From assembly GCA_033439795.1 (NCBI GenBank), contig JAUTDP010000001.1, forward strand, positions 1,054,001-1,118,000: 64,000 nucleotides of DNA, given 5' to 3'. The DNA comes from Sordaria brevicollis (taxonomy: Eukaryota; Ascomycota; Sordariomycetes; Sordariales; Sordariaceae). This document shows, piece after piece, positions 1 to 12,600 of this stretch. The notes below the pieces were generated by a model. It was not told where the DNA came from and made no database searches. It saw only the letters and a program-made list of their open reading frames with translations. Both the position numbers and the translations under genes were made by a program. Each line of letters starts with the position of its first letter. The stretch's first letter is position 1.

Positions 1-1250
1 GGAATAGGTATTATTTAGGTTAATTAGGATGTATATACCTTTTAATACGATATTTTAGTACCCGATAATATTCGATATTGAATAAATCGATATATATTTT
101 AATAGTTTCGTTTCGAATTATAGTGCTAGTAATAAATATATGCGTAGGAGTTATTAAGGGCGTGAATTTTCCCCGTAATTTCTTCCAAATTAATAACGTA
201 TTGCATTAATTTCTCTTCGTATATATATTATACAATAGTCGATAATAATATATTTTTTATTAATTATAAAAATAGAATTATAGTTATATACGGTGAATAT
301 AAGCTACCTTAGTAATATATTATATTAATATTGGTATATAAGAATATATACGAATCTATTCGTTATTTACTTATACCTCTTTATCGTTTATAAATATCGT
401 AGTAAAAACCCGATCGATATATATTAATAATTAGCGTAAACGTTACTATTCCTTCTAACGGATTAAATACCCGGTATACGGATTATATATATAAAGGTTA
501 TTCCCGTTCTTACGTTATATTATCCTTTTTACGCCGTTAATATATTATTAACTAGGGAAATATTAATATATATAATAAAAGTAAATATAACTACTCTCTT
601 AAATAACGCGAGCGAACTAATCTTTCGAAATTTTATAGTAATTGAACTAAAATATTTTCTTTTCTCTCTTCTATTTTTCTTTTCTTTATTTTTATATTTC
701 TATCTCTTATTATACTTTTCCTTTCTTTCGTAAAATTCTAATAAAGAATTAATAAATAGTAACCGGTTTACGTATATATTTATATTTATATATATATTTA
801 ATTATTATACCTACGACCGTAATAACTTTAATTTAATATACGGTATAAATTGCAATACGACCATATATTAATGAATTTCTATACGGTATACGGTATATAG
901 TATATTATTAGGCAATTTAATAATTTAATAATCCGTATAATAATTGTAATTACAATATTAAAATTAATTTAGAGCTGTAACCGCCTACTTAGTAATTTAT
1001 ATAGTAATTATAATTGTAGTACCGGAGCGGTCTAGAGCCGTAACTATTAGGGTAATTTATATGCGGGGTTATAATCGGGGTCGCAATTAAGGATAGCGGG
1101 ATTAAAGTACGGGGTATAGGATTAAGATCGCGGATTAGGGCGTAAATTAGGGTACCGGTATTAGGGTACGGGGTTAGGACGAAATATAAATTACCGGATA
1201 AAATATTAATATTTATACTATAGCGGAAAAATCTATTTGGGGTTTGGCTA
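1..1250. repeat. RIP-degraded AT-rich block, probable transposon remnant
   Basis: The stretch is very AT-rich, dominated by TA-containing words, with no open frame of note. Its composition matches the two identified transposon blocks in the window. On the minus strand around 360-480 one frame gives a short segment that loosely resembles the end of a Copia integrase, but it is too decayed to assign. Around 1060-1190 a GGG/TTA-rich quasi-repeat (word GATTAGGG and variants) is present. No terminal repeats or target duplication were found, so the element may extend beyond the left edge. Confidence 0.6.
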
Positions 1251-1280
1251 AAAAAGGGGTTTCTTTTCAAGATAAAGTAT

Positions 1281-1750
1281 CTAGGCCAAATAAATCGTCT
1301 GGGCCAGACAGCTGAGGGAAGCTTCTGATTGGCTAATTGCCCGTGTACCTTTCCTTCCTGAAATTTTTCAGTTCCTTCCATATAGGAGGAAAGAATGAAG
1401 GTCGCTTTCAATCAATTGGGCCAGTGGCTCAATGGTTCTTGCGTTCGCTCACTTCTTTGAGATCGCCAGTTCGATTCTCATCGGTGTTCGTTTTTTTCGT
1501 CGCGCGAAAAGTTTCGCCCGGCCCAAGTGTATGAATGCCTTCATCCGGATTTTAGCTTCATCCGGACTTTGAGGCCAAAGTCCGCTACCATTAAAAAGAC
1601 CGCTAAGAAGACCGCTAACTAAAGACCCTTATAAGGACCTTTAGGAGGGCCTTATAGGGGCCTTTACCTTTTATCATTATAAACCAAAATTTGACCAATC
1701 AGAGGCCTTCCTCAGCCGTCTAGCCCAGACGATTACATCTAGGCCAATAT
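1281..1750. mobile_element. Short inverted-repeat (MITE-like) element
   Basis: The left arm (1281-1340) and the reverse complement of the right arm (1691-1750) align over about 55-60 bases. Shared words include AATCGTCTGGGC, GCTGAGG and TCTGATTGG, and most differences are C/T or G/A changes. The interior carries no protein frame, so the element would be non-autonomous. A fragment of the same arm (GTCTGGGCTAGACG) recurs near 2030. No target-site duplication could be defined, so the outer ends are approximate. The interior contains a tRNA-like Pol III promoter (separate entry). Confidence 0.55.
1418..1497 (+). pseudogene. tRNA-like sequence (A box, B box, T-run), probably a tRNA relic
   Basis: A sequence matching the A-box consensus TRGYNNARNNG (TGGCTCAATGG, 1425-1435) is followed about 45 bases later by a near-consensus B box (AGTTCGATTCT). 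A run of seven T (about 1491-1497) then resembles a Pol III terminator. The D-, T- and acceptor stems do not pair properly, so this is not a functional tRNA as read. It could be a decayed tRNA gene or the head of a SINE-like element carried between the inverted repeats. Confidence 0.3.
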
Positions 1751-4700
1751 ACCAAACTTATATAGGAACTAAGGCATAGGCAGATGGGTAGCTTCTTAAA
1801 CAGATTAAGGCCCTAGATTTCCGCTGCGGTAATTATAAATATAATAACCCGTCTCTTATCCGCTTATATAGTCCATATACTTGTATTAACGTAAATCCGG
1901 CCGCGGCCCGCGGTCTTAATATATACTTTAGGGGGTTTTTTAGGGATTGGTACCTAAAAATCGGACTAAAGTAAATAGATTAATAAAAGAACGCCCTTAG
2001 TTATCTAAGTTAGATTTTGGGTCTGGGCTAGACGCTTTCATCTGAACTAGATAACCAAATAGCCCTAGAATTACAACCTTCTCCAGACACTATACCTCTA
2101 GCCTAGTATACCACTTTATATTACCGCTACGGATTGTTTCCTCCTCTTCCTCTGGGTGCCCCTGGCCAGATTTGGCATTGTGCCGGCCTTTGAAACGTTG
2201 TCCCAGTTGGCGTCGATGCCACCATAGAGGTACCATAATGGGCGTTTCGCGTGGTGTATCTCCAAGTCATTGGAATCCGGGCACTATAGTAGCCCTCGGT
2301 CTGGTCAACGTGACGGCAGAGTCCCTCGGGAGGGGTATAGTCGTGTTGGTCGAGCTGTCTTCCTTTGTACAGGCGGTAGAGGCGCCAGGCGGGTAAAAGA
2401 GCGTTCGAAGTTGGTAGCGGCACCAACTGGAGGACAGGACGCTGTCTGTAAAGCTGTAAGGATCAAGTGGGAGGTAACCCGTCGGATTTGGGAGAAGGCA
2501 TCGAGTGTCGAGAGGTCCTGTCGGGGTCCGACTCGTCAGAAGACATCATGGGAATCGGTGGAGGAGCTCATTTCGATGTGCACCTTGATGGCACAATCAC
2601 TAGTGCCGGGGCCGGGGCTGGGGCCGGTACAGTGGCATGCGAAGCACTGGGGACATAACGTACCCCTGTAGTTGCGACTGCTTCAATGGAGCTTGAAGTT
2701 GTTCGGTGCCACAGCCCGTGCTGCCCGTTACGACACTTCGAGTCTTGCTGAACGGTTGTGGTCGTAGAATCTGGGGCCAGAGAGTTGGACATGTCAATAT
2801 TGAACCTTCAGCAGTAGAAGGACGATTGACCGCGTTGGATACAGGCAGTGTAGCCGTGCACTATAATACAGGGGCAAGTGATGTGGGTCACTTTGGACAT
2901 GGTGGGTCCAAGAAGGGCGACACGACAGACTGCATGTACCTGTGCGTTGGACACTCCAACGACCTGCATTGGAGAAAGCCGGCTCGGCATCCAAAGCCCA
3001 ATATCCTCCGCCTGATGCACCTTTTGAAGGCTTTCAACGCCGTTGAGACCCCTTTTGATGTGTTCTGCTTTCTACTCTTTGGCAGTGTCCTCCATCAAGG
3101 TACAACCTAGCTGTCCTTCAACGCCAGTGAAACGGGCCTGTCTCTTCCCTTTTCCTTGCAAACAAAGAGCAAAGGTGGCCGAGCCTGAACTAGAAGCCGT
3201 GAATAACTCCAGCGCAAGTTCAAGAAAGAAAACAATACCAAAGCCGCCGCGATCTGCTAGAGGTATTACCTGCCCCTGGACATCATCCTCGCCATGTTGG
3301 AGGAGACGCCCAAGCCAGGACTGGACATCACGAATAGCAAGGGCAACAAGCAAGTCATGGGCATGATGGACAGTATTGACTGAACTTGTGGTTGCCGCTG
3401 GCTCCTCGAGTTAACACAAAGTCACAAAGTGGAACGCAGGTTCCCATCATGAGAGGTATTTCGAAAGCAGTTGATCCATTCCGCTCCTCTAAGCTGTCTC
3501 TGTGGTCTTCCTCCGTCACTGCTTCTATCTCCTCTCTGGTAGAGTCTTCGTGCAATGAGCATTCGAACTCTTCCTCGAGGTCTTTCCTGGTACTTTTCGA
3601 ACTGCTTCTTGTCGAAGTGAATGGAAGAACGAAGGCATCACGGGCAAAAAGAGGGGAAGATTGGTGAGCTTGTTGATTGAAGAAGGGAGAAGAAGGACGA
3701 GGAAAGAGAGAATCCCTCGATATAGGTATGTACAAGAATGAGATCCATGTGCAGATCGATAATTCCAAGACAGGGTAAACACAGATGTACCCTCCAACCG
3801 TTCTCCTCATGATCAAGAGTGTTCCAGCGAAAGCAACCTCCTCCTCCTCCTCCTCCTCAAGACGCTCCTCGATATCGGTCGGCTCCTTCACAAGTTCCGG
3901 GAACTCTCCATCCTTGCCCACCACCCTTCCCCCCTCTCTGCATCTCCTCAATTCCGTGCCTCCCCCCTCTGCACCTCCTCAATCCTCGTCGCCTCTCCGG
4001 CCCTCCATGGCCCTCCTCCTCCCGTCGCGCCACCTCCCTCTCTTCTTCCTCTTCTTCTCCTTCCCGGCGGTTCTTATTCGTCCGGGCCAGGGACCAGAAA
4101 GGTGGATTGATGGATCACCAGCTGCACGTGCGGCGGGCGTGGGCTCAGGTTCGGTACGGAATTACCTGGAAGCACATGGCTTTTGGGCAGAAGTTAGCGG
4201 GAGGTTTGGAGAAGTGTGTGGTGCTTTGAGGTCACATATCTAAAGGGCGGGAGGGGTGAAAGACCGGAATGAAAGGGGGCTGGTGGCCTCAAATTGGTTC
4301 CAAGGTCTGGTGGATGGCCATCTGCCCTGCCATTCCATTTAAGACTGCTTTTGTCCAAGCTCTGTGGTGAAAGGCAACGGGGGCAACAGAAAGAACAGCA
4401 AGGAAGCAAAAAGGGCGGCAGCTCAGGAGGAGCTAGGCCCGACACATGTTCCAGTGTGACAGAAAGCTCAGCATGAAAAGAAAAGGGTAGAACGCCAGAC
4501 TCCAGCGCTGAACAAACGCAAAGGAAGGGAAACAAGGGCAGTGCACTTCAGGGCATTATGGAAAAAGGAAGCAGAAGAAACACTCACCCATCCAAAGATC
4601 TTGATTTGCGAGGCAAAGGAGAAGTGGTGGTCCAATCAACAAAACCGAAAGCAACCACTCCCAACGTTAAGGGGCTGTCTGTATTTCACTTCATCGTCAA

Positions 4701-6005
4701 CAATCTTTCCTTCCTTCCCCTTCATGATATTTGTGCTCCCAATCGCAGGCGCCTAGTGTACGTGATCGGAAAATGGACTCGGAAGAATGATCCTGAGGAC
4801 AGAAAAGAGGAAGCGAGGGCAGGGAGAATCAGAGCAAGAAGGAGACAGGAACAGACTTACGGACGAGGAAGCCGCTTCGAAAGTAGCGAGAAGAATGCCG
4901 CGAGGCGAGGGAGTGCAGCTCACAGGCGGCCCTCCTGTGGGAGGGGGCGTGGTGAGAACTGGTGAGAACTGCAAGGTAAGAATATCGCCGCAAAAGGGAG
5001 TGTTAAGTTGAAGGCTTCATCCAGATGAGTGGCAAGCTTGTGTTGCGTGGTTGGAAGATGGTTTGGTAGCGGTTGAAGATATTAGAACGAGCTGATTCTG
5101 GTGAAAGAGTTGGTGGTGGGGAGGAGAAAAGTGCGAAGGTGAGGGGTTGTTGATGGTGTGGCGTTTTGTGGCGGGCTGGGGAGAGAGGACGCGAGTGACG
5201 CAAAAAGGAGGGGTATACCTCTGTCTTCGAGGAAGTAACCGCAAATTTTGCGACTGTAATTTGGCAGGCATGCCCGAGGACTTGGGACGGAAAGCCGTAT
5301 GACCAGAAAAGAGTTTTCGTCTGGTGGGGCAATATGGTTTGGACAAATGGTTTTGTACACAAGAGGACGTCTCGGTCTTGAATAGAGGAAGACACGAGAG
5401 ACAGCAATAAGGATGGAATAGCTCCTTTATCAGGGCTTAGAGCTAGACCGGCAGTTCCAGCATGTTGCGGCGATAATCATGAAGAAATCCGGCGGTGAAT
5501 CTAAAAGAAAGCGGGGCAGTCACAAGTTGGCAAGGTCGGGCAAATTTATCTCGCCAGGGCATAAAACGGCGGCTCCAGTATGACCCTGTACCTCTACACT
5601 TCTAGAAGAAACAGACATCCAACATGGTTCAGCATTAACTCAAGTGGGCGCAAGAATGTGAAGTGGTATATAGATTGGATCTATGATCTAACGTCCCCGT
5701 CAAAAGCCTTTTCCTGGCGGACAGGACCAAAATCATCTCCGTACCCGAGAAACAACAGCAGTCCGTCCACTATAAACCGCAGAAGTAGTGCCCTGCTGGG
5801 CAACATTGTCTGGACTCTTCTTGCTTCTCTACTTCCAAACGGCTTCTACAAGTCTTTACATATAACGCGCCGGCAAGTTGCTCGCGCATGTACTCCTCCC
5901 GCCTTTTGCGAACGGTCGCGTTGCCGAACTTCATTACTGGGAATCTGGGAGCCCAGATAACCGTTAAATAAAAATAACCGTAACAGAACGGCGGCATCCG
6001 TTACC
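1751..6005. other. Gene-poor stretch, no supported gene
   Basis: 1751-2130 is still partly AT-rich. 2130-6005 has normal GC but only short overlapping open frames on both strands, without recognisable domains. A minus-strand frame at 3355-3951 is Glu-rich near its start but has no ATG before about codon 48. Plus-strand frames near 3785-4243 and 4558-4965 are Ser/Pro- or Arg-rich and look compositional. Pyrimidine-rich tracts (3840-4070) could be leader sequence. I see no tRNA, rRNA or confident intron pair here. Confidence 0.5.
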
Positions 6006-6015
6006 CTCAAAATAA

Positions 6016-9000
6016 GAGCTTGACTTGCCGCACCGGGGTCATTGTCCTCATACACCCTTTTTTGACTTCATGCACCCTCGAGGACCCATATAATAGCCGA
6101 TAACACCTAATATATAACATCCCCCGTTTTGTATAGTAAACTAGCCCCATAAAATGTTTTAAATATTTAACCCCATACCCGAAAAAAATTTTACGAATTT
6201 TATAATATATCTATATAGGCAAAATCCCGCAAGGCTACCCTAACCCAATCTATATACATCGTACCCTATACCTTACACCCCCAAACCGACTACGCGCAAT
6301 CGTATATAATTATTAATAAGATTCTATAACGTTATTATTATCGTAATTAATTACTTACTTAATTATAATATCTTTTTGAGCCTCCTCCCTAATTAATTTC
6401 TATACTACTAGCGACGGCGATTAGTCCCTTCCTCCTTCTCCCTTTCCTTCTCCCTTTCCTAACGACCGTAATAACTATAACGATTATAACGACCGCGAAG
6501 AATCCCCTATATTTAACTAACGCGAATAAACTCCAATTAATATTTCTAACGCTAACGAAAGCGATTAGGAAAATAATAATAATTAATCCCCCTCCCCCGA
6601 CGAACGACCTTATATTCCTCCTCCCTAATTAATAAGGCCAATTTAATTAGTTAACCTAAACGACGAACTCTTTAAAATAGGCCCTATAACGTATAAAATA
6701 ATAAATAATACTATATTAGCCTTTTACCGCCGCTATATAATATCGGTAATAATATAACGTATACGTTCCTTAGAAGGTAATGCCCGGGTAAATAATAAAT
6801 TCTCTTTTAATTAATTATAATATAAATACGCTAAATACTACGAATACCCTATACCTAAGGAAATTATACAATTTCGAAGGGGCTTTAAGAAAATTGCGCG
6901 TAATTGCCTATTTAAACTCAATTTTAAGCGTATTTTAATAATTAATAATAACGTAGATAACGACGATATAAATAAATTCTATACCCTTATAGTTATTAAC
7001 TTCTAATATTAAAATTACCCTTTAATTATTACCTTAACCGCTTTTTTAATTATTCGTTTCGCTATTATAAAAGAAGAATTAGAATATATTTACCGCCTTC
7101 TTACGCAATAGGAATTAGCTATCCGTACGGTTAAATAGCTTATTAAGCGTAAATATCCCCATTTTTTATTAACCGCTAAAAATTATTCTAATATATAGTA
7201 CCGCGCCCGTAAGGTATAAAAAAAAAAATATACCGATATCTAAAACTTCGTTCAAATATTTAACCGGGAGGCGGATTTCGAATATAAAGATTAGGAGATT
7301 ATATAGGCAAAATTTAACTTTTTAAACGAAGAACGTATAGTTTTCGATAAAGTATTTTAAGTATTGGCCGATTAAAAGACTATTTAAAAGGATTATCCTT
7401 ACGTATTAATAATCGATACAATTTATAAAATTAACCGTTTTTATAAACCGCTCGTTATAAATATTATTATTACGCCTACGTATAATATAACGTCCGTATT
7501 CTAATACTTAATTAATAACGAATAAAAGAAAGGGGGCTTTAATTAATATTTTAAATAAATATAGGAGTTTATAAATAATAAAGAGGTCCCTTTACCCGAA
7601 GTTATTATTATAGATAATAATTTTTAATTTATTACTACTTTACGCGCCTACTTTCTTAACGTACAGCGCTAATACTATATTTAGCACTTTAATAATAACG
7701 TTATTACAATTATTAAAAAGTATTAGGTAAAGGAAAAGGTAATAAATAAAGGGAAGGAAAAAGAGAAAGTAAAAGGGAAGGGGAAGGCTAAATGTAATTA
7801 TAAGAATTCTTAATCCACTTAATAATCTACCTAATAATCTACCTAACAATCTACCTAATAATTTACCTAGCAATTATAACCCCCCTAATTTACTTAACCC
7901 TATTAAATTAATAATAGCGAGCTTATTAATAATAAAGAAGATTTCGTAAAATTATAACGCTAATATTAGAAGGTTCGTACGGCCGTTAGGATTAAGGTAT
8001 AGATAAGTTCTTTATTTAAGAAATTTATTTAAATAAGGATTATTTTCTTTATTTATTAATAATATATAATATTTAATAAAGGCCTTATTAAATTTCTTAA
8101 CGTAAAAGATTTAATAGAGGTAATATTTAAGGAAATATAGCCGCGTTTATTCTAATATTTTAAGGAGGAGCTTTTACCCTATAAATTCGAATAAATTAAT
8201 TATTATATTAATTCGAATTTTAATTTTAGTTATAGGATTACCTCCCCTAATAAATTTATTAACGTTAGCGTTAAAGGGGAGGGATTATTAATATATATTA
8301 ATCTTAATAAGGTTTTTTAGGCTATTAGAATTATTATTATTAAACGGTATAATGTATATAAGGAGTAGATCGTTATATTTAATACCTAAGTACATTATAA
8401 ATACTTACGTAAAGAATAATTAAAGGATTGCGCGCTATAAATAACGGTATAGGTTTTAGATTTACTATTAAAATAATATAAAAAGGCCTCTATTACTATT
8501 AAATCGGTTAATAATCCCTACCCCTAAAATTTCCCCCCTTATTATAATAATTTTCGAAAATAATATAGTTTATTTTACTTTTATAAAATATTAGAGTGGT
8601 ACGATAAGGAAAACCCTATAAAGGCGCTAATTAATAAGGTTAATTATTACCCGTTTTAATATTTTATAAAGGATTTCGATATTTTCGATAAGTATTTACA
8701 AATTTACTTTTCGATTAAAATAATACTTAAAGGGCGCTTTAGAAATTAGTATAATCCCTTTAATAATAAGCCTATTATCCCCCCTCCCCCTCTTAAACGG
8801 ACCGCTAATTATATTAATAATAACGGGTAAATTAATTATATTTCTAACGTTATAAAGCGTAACCTATTTCGAATAGAGGTTTCTAACCCTAATTTAAAAA
8901 CTTTAAATATAGTAAATAAGGTGGCTAAGAATAAAGAAAGTATTAAGGAAAATATTAGGGAGGGTATTAAGGAGGGTATTAAAAAGGGTATTAAAAAGGG

Positions 9001-9797
9001 TATTATAATAAGTAATTATATTATTATTAATAATAATACCTAATAATTTTAATCGCCCGTACGTATAAAGGGGGGTAGTAAAGGTAGGGGAAGTAAAGGG
9101 AAAAGAAGAAGTAAAAAAAGGGGCGTTATTAAAATTATTAGAATTATTTTAATTAAAATAACGCGTACCTCCCGTAAGCGCGCCGCTTAATTACTACCCC
9201 CTAAAAATTCGAGCCCACTTTTACCCCCTCTACCCAATAATTTACCGCTAATCTCTATTATTAATAATAATTTTATTACCTAAAAGGATATTAAAAAGGA
9301 ATTTATTACTCTATTCGATTTCGTTATAGCGGCGTAAAAGGAGAAGGCTATAATTAAAAGGAGGGCGAAGGAGGAGGCGCTAGAGGATTAAAGGGTATAA
9401 ATATACGATTCTAATTACTCTATTAATTTAAATTTATATAGAATTTAGCTAGGAATTAAGGACCACCCTATTAAAATTAATAATAATATTGCAATTAGTA
9501 GCAATAATAAATAGATTTATAAAATAAGTAGTTTCAATACTACGTAAATATTATTAAATTACTATATTCAATACTATAAAATTATTATTAAATGACTTAG
9601 CGTACTACTTTTAATTTGGTGCACTATAGTTTGATTTGGTGTACTATGGTCTGATTTGGCGTACTATGGTGCTCGAAATATTGAAAAAACGTAAATTTAT
9701 ATATAAAAACGGTTCGAAATTATAACAGTTGATATATGGTGCATGAAGTTAAAAATGGTGCATAAGGATAATGACCCCGGTGCGGCAAGTTAAGCTC
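6016..9797 (+). mobile_element. Mutator-like (MULE) DNA transposon, RIP-inactivated
   Basis: The 3782-bp element starts GAGCTTGACTTGCCGCACC, and its end reads GAGCTTAACTTGCCGCACC on the other strand. The inverted repeats are about 60 bp (6016-6076 and 9738-9797). It is flanked by a perfect 8-bp direct repeat CAAAATAA (6008-6015 and 9798-9805). The plus strand still reads as a MULE transposase if stops are taken as mutated Gln/Trp codons. The first acidic motif is I-I-D-T-I-Y-K (Asp at 7415). The second follows PLPEV as I-I-I-D (Asp at 7613). A [C/Y]-x-W-H block with TAG for Trp lies at 7676-7687. Many in-frame stops rule out a functional protein. Confidence 0.88.
7808..7876 (+). repeat. 12-bp tandem repeat inside the MULE
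   Basis: About five imperfect copies of a unit like AATAATCTACCT lie inside the transposase region. In the degraded frame they encode an Asn-Leu-Pro type repeat. A second in-frame tandem repeat of about 15 bp (unit like GGAGGGTATTAAA) lies at about 8935-9005. Both units are multiples of three, consistent with low-complexity segments of the ancestral protein. Confidence 0.6.
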
Positions 9798-10058
9798 CAA
9801 AATAACCGTTCACTTCAGAGAAACCGTTCTAGGTAGATCTAGGCTCTCATTGGCTCAAGGAAAATTGGGGCGCCATGTGCAATGGGCGGGAGTTAAAAGA
9901 ACTGCAAAAGCCTTCCGTTTTAGGAAGAGACGATAAAAGAAAGAAGGTTGGGAAAGAGCAACGAGAAAAGAATGACGTCATAGGCTCACGGCAAAAGGAC
10001 ATAAGTTGAAAAGGCCGAAGTTCCATCGTCCCCCAAATTTTCCAACTTCATCCTTTTC

Positions 10059-10108
<50 letters not shown>

Positions 10109-10498
10109 CGACAATAACGGCCATCAATACCAAGGTTTGGCTACATCCCTTCTCTATTTCATCAACTAACTCTCACCTATTAATATAGTTAAACGACGAC
10201 GACGACGACGATAACGACGACGATAGGAACGAAGGGCGATGCAAAGGCGATAATAATGGTAATGATGGGTAACGAAGTCTTAGTCTTGGGAAGGCGACGA
10301 AGTCTTAGGAGGGCGACGAAATCTTAGGAAAGTACAAATAAGATACCTCTACCGAAGGCGTAGTTACCTTACCTTCGAAATGAAAAAAAGCAAGAGCATC
10401 CATCCCCAAATCCATCTAGCCAATCAAAAGCCCGGAATCCTACCTACAACGGTTTCTCTAAAGTGAACGGTTTTTCTGAGGTGTACGGTTATTTTGAG

Positions 10499-12600
10499 CC
10501 CATGTGTTTGCTCTCAATAGACCGTACCATACAGGAACCGTTATATAGAGGCCCAGACTCCCAGCAATGTTGTAGCTGTCGACGAGGGACTCATCGAACA
10601 AACGAAAGAAAAGTCATGACGCAAAACACAGGTTCATCTTGGCTGCTGTGAAGGACCTGACGACCAGAATTCGAAGAGGTACCTGGGTGTTTGTGATGTT
10701 AGTTACGACTCAAAAACAGAAAAGACCTAGGTTATGGGTTTTCGTACCAAGGGGCCAATATACACTCGTTCGAGTCTTTGGTCAGAGAATCGGGAGGCAC
10801 AAGGCCACGCCGAATGCATTCAAGATCTTGCCGTAGTGTTTATTCGGTACAGTGACTTTGACAGGATGTGCAGACGAAGCAACGGGAAAGGGATGTGTAG
10901 AAGGAGGAACAGGCGGAAACCAGGCTTGTCAAGGTACTCCGACGGTCTCTTTCATTGAGGGCAAAAGGGAGCAGCGCCGTTTCTTCGACAAAACTTTCAT
11001 GGCGTATCATCGACCGATCCTGATGTATTCGGATGGATTTGAGTAAGAGCGTTAAGCCTTTGACCCGAAAGATGGTGAACTATGCTTGGATTGGGTGAAG
11101 CCAGAGGAAATCCCGGTGGAGGCTCGCGGAGACCGGGTCTGCTGTAGGCACTGGGGAGTGTTAGAAAACAGTTTAAAAGGAAGAAGGGAATCAAATTCAC
11201 CTTGCACACCTCAAGCCAGAACTGGTCTCAACTTGTCCCGTGCATCGCCGAAGAAGAGCTGGATGGACAGACCCTCGAAACCGCCGTTTTGATTGAGAGT
11301 CAAGCCAACTCTAAATCCACGCTGACGAACGGAATGACGACGGATGACATAAAAGATGAAGATGAAAGAAAGAAGGCGACCAAGAAGACGATAACGGCGG
11401 CGAGGCTGACGAAGGAGAAGGCGACGGAGGAAAAGAAAGGTCGCGAGGAAGGAAAGGAAGCGACACAGGGGAAGGAAACGGAATAGGCGGGGCATCTTGG
11501 TTGAACTGGGCGGGTTCAGGTTCCAGAGTTGGTGTAAGGTGAGGTGTCGATGGTTCAGAAGATCGTTGTAGTTTCCTTGAGGTTGTTGTTGTTCATGGAT
11601 CAAGAAGGAATACCGGAGGAAGTGGACGGCACGACGAGAGGGGTCAGGAAAAAAGCTGACTGCCCCGGCCTCTGTGGTACTGCCAGGCACCAAGGCAATT
11701 GTGGCGCCTTGGGAGTCCTGTCGTTGAGCCTCACCCATATCCGCCCTGTTCCTCGTTCCTTCCTCCACGACGAGTACTCGACCCTTGTCAGGCTCTTCTG
11801 TAATTGGCTCAGCGGATGGGGTCACGAAACAGAATCCCAGACCTCCCTCACAGCCTCCGCGACTGCCAGACCCCAAGGTACGCCTCTCAACTCGAAGGTC
11901 ACGGGTTGTGCGAGGCCAATTTCCTCCTCCCTCTCGCTGCTTCCTCCTGAGACCGTTTTTCCGTCATTCATTTCCGCCGACGGATCGAGATCATGCGATG
12001 TCTCCAGAGACGGACGTAGACTGGGCTGTTACTGCCCGACAAGAATGAACGCCGGGGAGCTTGTGATCAAGATCTGCCATGGATATCTCTGCAAATCTTT
12101 TCGCTCCTTCTCTGAATTTGTGCTCCTAGGGATGACGAGCTCGGTGATATTCAGGACTTACGGTCCAGAGCCTCCGCGCTATTGCCAGAGTGTCTGTCGG
12201 CGGGCCATGCCTGACAGGGGGCATGAAGTAGATTGCTATGAGGACCTTCTTTGCCATGTACACGTTGCCTTCCTCCATGATTTCGTTCTTGCTGAAGGAG
12301 CATCCTTCATTTGGGAAGAATATGCGTTATCCTGGGTGACTCGGACTTCTAAGGCTTAGGTCACTGCCGGATACCGGGGCCACTTGGCGATTTGAGAAAA
12401 GTCCCAGCTGCAAGACTTGCGTCATTCCTTGCCTGGTCCCTTCTTGACATGGAACTCCCCTCATTATCCTTTCCTTTGGTCAACCTATTCCCTCGGGTTT
12501 CGGCAAGTGTCCGAGGGCGTGCGGCCCAGTTCCTCCTCACCTTGGGTTCAGATTGTCGCGAGAGACAGACAGAGATGTACCCCCGTACCCCTCTCTCATC
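10499..12600. other. Unassigned stretch with low-complexity frames
   Basis: Overlapping open frames exist on both strands at 11202-12359: a Lys/Glu-rich frame on plus (11202-11486), a Leu/Phe/Arg-rich frame opposite it on minus (11211-11876), and a 271-codon plus frame (11544-12359). None shows a known domain, and each is mirrored by an equally long frame on the other strand, so I do not call a gene. The CT-rich end (12560-12700) looks like the leader of the spliced locus that follows. Confidence 0.4.

Larger units (their letters stand above)
6006..10498. mobile_element. TIR element (~0.7 kb without insert) interrupted by a Mutator-like transposon
   Basis: The right end (10443-10498, reverse-complemented) and the left end (6006-6015 continued at 9806-9840) form an inverted repeat. 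It starts CTCAAAATAACCGT and contains CAGAGAAACCGTTC or close variants. Removing 6016-9805 (the inserted transposon plus one copy of the duplicated 8-mer) restores an uninterrupted left arm that matches the right arm. The restored length is about 703 bp. The interior has no protein frame but carries a (CAA)n tract (10060-10105), a GAC-rich tract (10193-10227) and a three-unit ~22-bp repeat around the word CGACGAAGTCTTAGG (about 10265-10335). It is probably non-autonomous. Confidence 0.7.

Noticed and set aside
989..1411. 140-codon minus-strand frame
   Set aside because: It runs from an inverted-repeat arm into RIP-type AT-rich DNA, is compositional (Tyr/Asn/Ile) and has no domain.
3355..3951. 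198-codon Glu-rich minus-strand frame
   Set aside because: The head has no ATG, the Glu run comes from a CTC repeat, and no introns or domain support it.
6016..9797. Assignment of the DNA transposon to hAT because of the 8-bp duplication
   Set aside because: The decayed transposase matches MULE motifs (D...D...C-x-W-H spacing), and the ~60-bp TIR fits MULE better than hAT.
11211..12359. Overlapping 221-codon (minus) and 271-codon (plus) frames
   Set aside because: The two strands are open over the same DNA with no recognisable protein features on either; neither could be preferred.
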